Below, one piece after another: positions 56,223 to 64,000 of a DNA stretch of 64,000 nt. The DNA is from Apus apus (Eukaryota > Chordata > Aves > Apodiformes > Apodidae). The number at the start of each line of letters is the position of its first letter. Position 1 is the first letter of the stretch. The notes below the pieces were generated by a model, which was not told the origin of the DNA, did no database searches, and saw only the letters and a list, made by a program, of their open reading frames with translations. The position numbers and the translations under genes are program-made. The stretch lies in NCBI RefSeq assembly GCF_020740795.1, contig NC_067301.1, positions 7,454,501-7,518,500 of the forward strand, read 5' to 3'.

Positions 56223-57504
56223 GACACGGAAAACTAAAAAAAAAAAAAAGAGCAGAGCTGCACTTAAAAAAAAATATAAAAATTAAACCAGAGGGTTGGG
56301 GTTTTTCCTGACATCAAGAAGGCCACGTGCTGATTTCCATCTTGCCAGAGGTGGCAAAAAGCCCAAGACTGCTGATACTCCAGCCTCTGGGTGCAGTTGA
56401 AGGTGGGAGGAATGAGAGCTGGTCCCTGTCTCAAGAGCTTAGGAAAGCAGAGAGCAGCACATCTACCCAGCTGGAGCAGCAGGCATTTCACACCCTGAAA
56501 ACCTGCAGGGGAACCAACCCCAAGTGTATTTGCATCCAAATCAGGTGCAATGGGACACCTGTGGGTGACAACACTGAGCATAAGCCTCAGCTCGACAGGT
56601 TCACACAAGACATCTGTTGTGTTAGATAAGGTTAGAAGCAAAGATTATGTGTTTCCCAACAGCTTTTATTTACCCTTTAAATAATGTCCAAAACCTGCTG
56701 GAGAAAGCCAGCTGAGAAGGGCAAGGATGCACACACAGCTGGCAAGGTTTTGTTGTTTTTCCCCTGCTAGTAAATCCTAATTTCAATCCTCTGGAACAGG
56801 CTTGGGAGCAAAACAGCAAGTTAATTACAGGCACAAAACAGCTCAGAGGTTAGAAAAGCACCTCTAAGGCCAATTTTAAAAAGGCAGGAGGAGCAGAGAA
56901 ACCCCTTAAGTGCTTAAAATCCCAGGTGCTTTCACAGATCTGGGGAGGCAGAAGCTGCACTGAGATTTTTCTGGTCTTACCAGACCACTTGATAATATTC
57001 TAAGTATTCAGAGGCACTCACTTTGCTAGAGCCTCATTTTCTAAACGTTTGAGGGTAAGAAAAAAAACATCCTCCAAGTTTTCACGCCCACGCTGTGTTA
57101 TTTTTCTTAAGAAAAACAAGACTCAACTCCCACCAGACAAGTCACCATCAAAACAACCCTTCAAGCCTGACCTGCCACTGATGCAGATTTTGCTCTTAAG
57201 GCACAGGAACATCAGACTGGGAATAACCTCCCCTGGATTGCAAAGTGGAAAAAGGACTTTCTAGAACACTGCTCCAACTTCTTAAAATGAAAAAGGCTCA
57301 AGAAACTCAAAGCAGTTGGGAATAGGGAGCTAAAGAACCTCAGCCAGCTCCTGTTTCCAATTACTCAGCAGATCCACAGGAGAAAAATCCCATGGTAGTG
57401 TTTTTATTAGTTATGAGCAAAGCAGAGTGTTTCTGTCCTGTTTGCATTGAGGGGGGATGCAGTACTCAACCCCCCGCACCTCTAGAGTGCCAGAAAAGTT
57501 GAAA

Positions 57505-57606
57505 TCATAGAATCATGGGATGGTTTAGGTTGGAAGGGACTTTAAAGATCACCTAGATCCAACCCTCCTGCATGGGCAGGGACACCTCCCACTAGAGCAG
57601 GTTGCC
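57505..57606 (-). mobile_element. CR1 terminal 100 bp
   Basis: CATAGAATCATGGGATGGTT to CTCCCACTAGAGCAGG. Confidence 0.9.
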
Positions 57607-60105
57607 ATCCTGGATCTCCAGGTGCTCTCTGCTTGTCCTGAGCTGTGCTTCAGTTTGTTTCCAGGCTAAAATTCATCTCTGTGCCCTCAAAAAGCTGCAG
57701 TCAAGGGAATTCATCAGTTGTGTTTCATCCTAAAGTACATGCAACTCAATTAACTCGCCGGGACGGATCCAGGACCCATCACTGTGAAAGACAATGGGAG
57801 CCCCTTGAAGCAACACATTGTATTTTGCACCCTACAGACACCCCTACAGTCCCAGAGAACTGCTTTTATATTCTGGCATTAGAAACATTTTACAGTGTTC
57901 AGAAATGAGCCTAAAGCCCCACCAAGGAGGAATTGCAGCTGCTTAAAATAACACGTCCAGAAACGCTAGAAGGGCAATTGAACCGGAGCTCTGCCAGCAC
58001 TGATCAAATTTGCCTGGTCCTCCCTAAAAGCCACATCTCTGCCAGCTGGCAAAACATTTTCTAACTCCCTCCTCTTTTCAGAGCATTTCAGTTTTCCCTC
58101 TTTCCCCTCCTGAAATTATTTCAGAACCTGCTATTTATTCTGCTCAAGTAATTATTACCCACTGCAGCGGAACAAGCAGATGCAGAATATTAAATGCAGG
58201 CAAAAAAACAAACACCCAATAAACCCACAGGGTTTAAAAGCTTCTCAAAGTGATATGAGGCAGCCAGCAGCCTGCTCCTGCAAACCCCCTCTTGATCCAA
58301 GAAGGTTTTCCTACCTGCAGGCATCTCTCCTGGTCCCATGGACCCCAAATCACAGGTGTGGGTGGCATCAGTGGTTCCCATCCTCAGCTACCTCCTCTGA
58401 TCCTCAGCTCTCTGCTGGTTTAAGTGCTCAACTTGGGCTTTTTTAATTTAAAAAAAACAAGTCAACGGGTTTGAGAAGAAAAAAAAAAGCCTCCAAGGGA
58501 AAGTTCTTGAATGAAAATATGAGGCTGTGCAATAGTCCTGAGTCAGAGCACGTTAGTCATGAGGGAATGCTCATTTTCACATGCCACAGAAAGAAAAAAA
58601 AACACCACCCCACGTTCTCCCTCCAAACAGAATTGTAGCAGGGATGTTCTCAGCCCAAGAAAAAAAATAATAAAGGTGTATGAAAGGACCCAGCCCTAGC
58701 TGAGTGCTTGGCTGGAAGGAGAAAGGGACTCTGCAGAACAGAACGGTTAATTGCACCTGGCAATCAGGAGCTAGGGAGTTAATTTAGGGGTGGAAGACAG
58801 ACAGCAACTGCCTCTAACCCACCCCAGACTCTTCTTCAGACTTCACAACTGCTCATTCTGCTTGTCAGCAGCAGAGACATTTAGACCTCTTAGACTTATT
58901 CTCTTGCCCAGGTCCAAAAAACCAGCCTGCTCCATCAGATGGACACATTTAATAAGTCTTAGGCTGCTTTCCTTGAAAAAAGCCAATCCTTTCTGGATTG
59001 GGAAGGGATATTTTGGTATGCTATTTGTCTCCTGCAGCTGAGCCATCAAGGACTTCAATGCAGCCTCCCCTGCTCCATTTTGGCTTTTGCTACTACCACT
59101 TGCTCTAGAAAAAGCCCCTGAGCCCTTTTTTAGGAGTAAAAGAGGAAAACTGAAGCACTATTCCCTAGGTAGAAGCACTTTATTTTATAGAAGCAACAGC
59201 ACAGGGAAGGAAAGGTCTGTGGGAGCTGCAGGACTCGGGGTAGGGATAAACACCATTAAATAAGACAACATTTCCAGCCCTCCAAAACTCATACCAGTTA
59301 AAATCAACTGCTAGACAAGTTCAACAATGGGGAAAAAAAAACCAGAAAGAAGCATATTTTAGTTTAAAAAAAAAAGACAACAAAGCCTCTGAGAAGCTGA
59401 AGGATGAGCAATATCCTGCCAGTGCTGCCATCCAGCCCCGAGGAACGAGCGAGAGGCCGGGGACACCTGCACCAGCTTTCCTTCTTATCCCTGCAAAACA
59501 GGCAATTCCCAGTTCTTTGAAGCACAGCTTTTCCCCTTTCACTGCCTTTCCACAGGAAATTGTTTTGTTTCTTTCATTTAAGCCTCAGCTTCCCCCGTGA
59601 AAATGAAAGGTTTCCCTCCATTCCAGCTGCAAGCTTGAAAATTCAAATGTATAAAAAAGCTTCCAGCGCTGCCTCCCTGCTCCGTGTTTTGCCTGTTAAT
59701 CCAGTATTTTTAGGGAGACTCCAGAGACAAATCCAAAACTCTGGGACTTGGTTTTACAGTGTCATCTAACCTGCACCACACTGAAATGATTACGACCACA
59801 TTTTAATTGGTGTTATTGTAATGAAAAGGTCTGGAGAGTTACCAGAAATCCTTCCTACCCTGATGATGAACCGACCCTCAGCTCTGCCTGATTCCTCCTC
59901 ATTTTTATGCAAAGCTTTCAGAAAAAAACCCCATAAAGTAGGAATGTAACATTACACAGCAAGATTTATTGCACAACCAGCACAGCAACCTGGAAATAAA
60001 ATCTCCCTGATCTATCCTTCCTTAATTTGATAAATTAAAGCACTGAAAGTAAGAACATTTGTGGTTTATTTGGGATTTATTACAGGAATAGTAGCATAGA
60101 TTTTA

Positions 60106-60166
60106 TGTCATAGAATCATAGGATGGTTTGGGTTGGAAGGGACCTTAGAGATCATCTAGTTCCACC
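60106..60166 (-). mobile_element. CR1 terminal 60 bp
   Basis: CATAGAATCATAGGATGGTT followed by ACCTTAGAGATCATC, then unrelated sequence. Confidence 0.85.
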
Positions 60167-60267
60167 TGTGTGTGGTTCAGGAAAACAAGAGGACACATCA
60201 CAGTGTAATGACATCACACTTCAGGTGCCTACAGCAAAATCCATCATTGGAATTTGCTAATGGAATA

Positions 60268-60842
60268 ATCACAGAATGTCGGGGGTTGGAAGGGACCTCT
60301 GGAGATCATTGAGTTCAATCCCCTGCCAGAGCAGGACCAAACCCAGGGCAGATCACTCAGAAATGCATCCAGGTGGGTCTTGAAATTCATGTCCAGAGAA
60401 GGAGACTCCACAACCTCCCTGGGCAGCCTGTCCCAAGGCTCTGTCACCCTCACAGCACAGATGCTCTTCCTCACGTTGAGGTGGAACTTCCTGTGCTCTA
60501 GCTTGTGTCCATTGCCCCTTGTCCTATCACAGGGCACAAGTGACAAGAGGTTGTCCCTGCCTTATTGACACCCAGCCCTCGTGTATTTATAGACATTAAT
60601 CATATCCCCTTTCAGTCTTCTCCAGAGTAAACAGCCCCAGGTCTCTCAGCCTTTATCAGGCAGATGTTCCAGTCCCTTCATCATCCTCGTAGCCTTTGTT
60701 GGACTCTCCCCAGCATCTCCCTGTCCCTCTGGAACTGGGGAGCCCAGAACTGGACACAAGACTCCAGATGTGGTCTCACTAGGGCAGACTAGAGGGGCAG
60801 GAGAAGCTCCCTGGACCTGCTGGCCACACTGCTCTTCATGCC
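60268..60842 (-). mobile_element. CR1 fragment, 575 bp
   Basis: ATCACAGAATGTCGGGGGTT to TGGCCACACTGCTCTTCATG. More diverged than most. Confidence 0.9.
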
Positions 60843-61849
60843 CCCAAGCACAGCACAAAACCTCAGAACTGGCTTAAAAGCTTCGTAAAATATTAACAAG
60901 CCAAGAACCAGACCACAAGGAGAAGGCACCATCTCCTGCCATCCCAGCAGAACTCTGCTAAGCAAGCCAAGATCTCCAATGTCCAACAAACCCCCTCAAA
61001 GGCATCCATAAAAATGGGATTTGGAGACTTCCTATCTTCTTTAAACAGTCTTACTACCCTTAAACCAGCTTAAGTTGTTCAGAACCTGTTGAAATCTGCC
61101 TTGATAAACCACAAAGAGGCTGTCATGTTACTTTTTTAGGCACTTCTGCAGCTCACACGTGCTGGTGACCAACAAGCCCGCAGTTTGATCCCACTGGGCA
61201 CTAAATACCTTTTATTTTTCCCCTTTTTTGCACAGGGAATCACTTTCTTTGGGTTTCCCTGATAAAAATTCAAGCCTCCAACTCTGAAATCTCAGGAATC
61301 ACTCAAGGTTACATCCCTCCAATTAGGCTATCAAGCCTAGCTGGGGTTTTCCAGACAGAGAAAGGGTCATCAATTAGACCCAAATTTGATCTGTTTTGAA
61401 AACTGGTCTCCTCGGGTGCATTAATCAAGCTGGGTTTGTATCTAAGTTTGCTCTTGGGATTCATCCCCTGCGCCTGAAACCCCCCTAAAGTTGGGAGGGA
61501 TGTAAATCAGCAGGATTTGGGGCTCACACGCTCCCTCTACTGGCTCCCTCCAAGCTCTTAATTCCAATTATTCCTGCCTGAACTCTTTCCAGCAAAACAA
61601 ATAATCATGATTCATTTAAAAATGAAAGCAAAAACCCCCCATGCCTGCCAGAAACGAGCCCCAAATCAAGCAAATAACAGGTTTTGAGACTAGAAAATAG
61701 AGGGGTTTTGACGAAAATGTGTGGATGTTTCTGTTGCTGCCCGAGGATAAAGTTTGCAGTGACTGTGTGGATAATTTCATGGATTTTCAGTTCTGATCCA
61801 AACCTGCCTGCAATGATTCAGCAGCAGGAGCACCTGCTTGAGAATGCCA

Positions 61850-62620
61850 GTCACAGAATTATTGAGGCTGGAAAAGACCTCTGAGATCATCAAGTCCATC
61901 TATGACCTGACACCATCACATCTCCAGACCATGGCACCCAGTGCCACCTCCAGCCTTTCTTTGAACACCTCCAGGGATGGTGCCTCCACCACTTCCCTGG
62001 GCAGTCCCTTCCAATGGCTGATCATCCTTTCCAAGAGAAAGTGCTTCCTAATATCCAACCTAAACCTCCCCTGGAGCAGCTTCAGGCCAGGCCCTCTGGT
62101 CCTGTCACTGGTTGCCTGGGAGAAGAGGCCAGACCCCAGCTGATCACAACCTCCCTTCTGGCAGTTGTAGAGAGAGAGAAGGTCCCCTGAGTCTCCTCCA
62201 GGCTAAATAACCCCAGGTCCCTCAGCCTATACTTACAAAACTTTCCCTCTAGTCTCTTCACTAGCCTTGTTGTCTCCTCTGGACCTGCTCCAGCACTTCA
62301 AGATCTTCCTTGAAGTGAGGAGTCCAGAACTGGACACAGGACTCAAGGTGAGGCCTCCCCAGTGCTGAGCACAGGGGGAGAATCACATCCCTGCTCCTGC
62401 TGGCCACACCATTCCTGTTACAAGCCAGGATGCCACTGGCCTTTGGGCCACCTGGGCACACTGCTGGCTCATGTTCAACCAGTTGTCAACCAGTGCTCCC
62501 AGAACCCTGGATTAACAGGTCCCTCCCAGGATATCCAGGCACTCTTCCCCAGCCTGTAGCACTGCAGGGGGTTGTTGTGGCCAAAGTGCAGGACCCAGCA
62601 CTTGGTCTTGTTTCACTGTG
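61850..62620 (-). mobile_element. CR1 fragment, 770 bp
   Basis: CACAGAATTATTGAGGCTGG to AGGACCCAGCACTTGGTC. Same type as 32.2 kb but longer. Confidence 0.9.
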
Positions 62621-62764
62621 GGAATGAAGAAGGAAGTCTCAAAGCTCAGGAAAATTAAGTTAAGCAAACATTGGGTCAAGGTCAGGGTTTAGCAGCTGGG
62701 CAACTTGTCACATTCCAGCCTCTGGTTTCTCCAACCACCATGACATGGGCTTTGGCTTAGCACA

Positions 62765-63305
62765 CACATGTGAAGGAGGGATGGAGGCTGCACCTCAAAT
62801 CCTGGGGGCAGGTCTGGGCCCCTCAGGACAAGAAGGACATGGAGGGGCTGGAGCGTGTCCAGGGAAGGGCAAGGGAGCTGGGGAAGGGGCTGGAGCGCAA
62901 GTCTGAGCAGGAGCAGCTGAGGGAGCTGGGGGTGTCCAGCCGGGAGACAAGGAGGTGAGGGGAGACCTGCTGGCTCTGCAGCTGCCTGGGAGGAGGTTGG
63001 AGCCAGGGGGGTTGGGCTCTTTTGCCAAAGAACAAAGGACAGGACAAGAGGAAATGGCCTCATATTGTATCAGGGGAGGTTTAGGTTGGATCTTGGGAAC
63101 AATTTCTTCATGGGAAGGGTTGTCAGGCCCTGGCCCAGGCTGCCCAGGGCAGGGGTGGAGTCCCCATCCCTGGAGGTGCTCATTGAAAAGCCATGTAGAT
63201 GTGGTGCTGAGGGACATGGGTTAGTGGCCAAGTGTGTTGGGTTGATGATTGGACTTGATGATCCTAAAGGTTTCTTCCAACTTTAATGGTTCCATGATTC
63301 TATAG
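62765..63305 (+). mobile_element. CR1 fragment, 540 bp
   Basis: Starts near GGAGGGATGGAGGCTGCACC and ends GGTTCCATGATTCTATAG. Confidence 0.9.
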
Positions 63306-63479
63306 TCTAAATTCACAAACCACAACATTCTTCATCATCGTTCATCATGAGCAGCCCTGAGACATTTCACCTGGAAGTAGAGACAGGCTCCAGGATACTG
63401 ACTTTCAGGCCAAAAAAGAAGGATGCACTGGAAAAAGCCAGGTATTGATCTAGACCTGGTGGCCAAGGTTTCATTTAAC

Positions 63480-63558
63480 CCCCATGCAGGGGGGTTGGAA
63501 CTAGATGATCTTTAAGATCCCTTCCAACCCAAACCATTCCATGATTCTATGATTCTGG
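63480..63558 (+). mobile_element. CR1 terminal 80 bp
   Basis: CCATGCAGGGGGGTTGGAAC to CATGATTCTATGATTCTGG, with the 8-bp tail repeat doubled. Confidence 0.9.
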
Positions 63559-64000
63559 AATCCCGGGATTTCCCAGCATCCAAGAATGGGCTAAAGTGTC
63601 CCATGTGTCTCCTCTCAAGCTGCAACTTGTGCCTTTGTCCACAGAAGGTGTTCAGAAGATTTGCAGGAGTCTCCAGGAGCAGCTGCCATGGGGAAAGAAC
63701 ACAGCTGGGCTAAAAACAAATGCAGGAAGAGTGAACATTCAGCAGGACAGAGGAAAGGTGGCTGCTCCGTGGAGGAACTGAACTGAATAATCCCAGAATG
63801 GATGTGACAACAAAGGCACAGAAGCAGCTGCTGTTTGGTCTTCTTGTTTAAGGTGTTCTGGGCAGGTGACTTTGTGTGGTGACAAAAGGATCTGATGTGC
63901 AGCTGATGCCAGGGACAAGGAAAAGCAGAGATGCACTGAAATGTGGAGGGTGGGGAAGAAACCAGGAAATATTCCCCCCAAAATGAGGAAGTGAGTACAA

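Noticed and set aside
54900-64000. An additional gene (for example SZRD1, the next human neighbour) right of FBXO42
   Set aside because: No exon with family residues and splice sites was found; the stretch fits FBXO42 intron 1.

Overview
The window is vertebrate nuclear DNA and almost certainly avian. It has multi-exon genes with canonical GT/AG splice sites, and about 40 truncated CR1 LINE copies ending in the ATTCTATG-type tail typical of birds. The first 15 kb is very compact and GC-rich, as on an avian microchromosome. The species cannot be named from the sequence. All three genes lie on the minus strand and match the human 1p36.13 order EPHA2 - CPLANE2 (RSG1) - FBXO42.

Positions 1-10643 hold EPHA2, exons 15 to 1. 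It starts at an ATG at 10643 just below a CpG/GC-rich promoter with a perfect CRE palindrome. It runs off the left edge inside the intron before the SAM-domain exons. Exon sizes agree with the mammalian gene as remembered (194, 150, 210, 62, 125 bp and so on). Most introns carry their own minisatellite or strand-skewed low-complexity tract.

Positions 11771-13383 hold CPLANE2, five coding exons for a small ciliary GTPase-like protein, with a likely 5' non-coding exon and NRF1/GC-box promoter near 14.0-14.1 kb. The human neighbour ARHGEF19 is not found in the 1.1 kb between EPHA2 and CPLANE2.

Positions 16850-53587 hold the complete coding region of FBXO42 (F-box plus kelch, about 707 aa) in nine coding exons spread over 37 kb. 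Its 3'UTR probably extends to 14.67-14.98 kb, and its 5' non-coding exon and promoter lie beyond the right edge. From about 19 kb rightwards the introns are crowded with CR1 fragments of at least three sequence types in both orientations; there are none below 19 kb.

The most actionable observation is that three coding exons (EPHA2 exons 4 and 5, CPLANE2 exon 5) each carry exactly one surplus base in, or assignable to, a G/C homopolymer. They read correctly only with that base discounted, so sequencing or assembly error is more likely than three independent gene losses. I found no RNA genes, CRISPR arrays, or evidence of a novel multi-gene system. The notable material is structural: minisatellites reaching splice sites, inverted CR1 pairs around small kelch exons, a nested CR1, and extreme strand-skewed introns.
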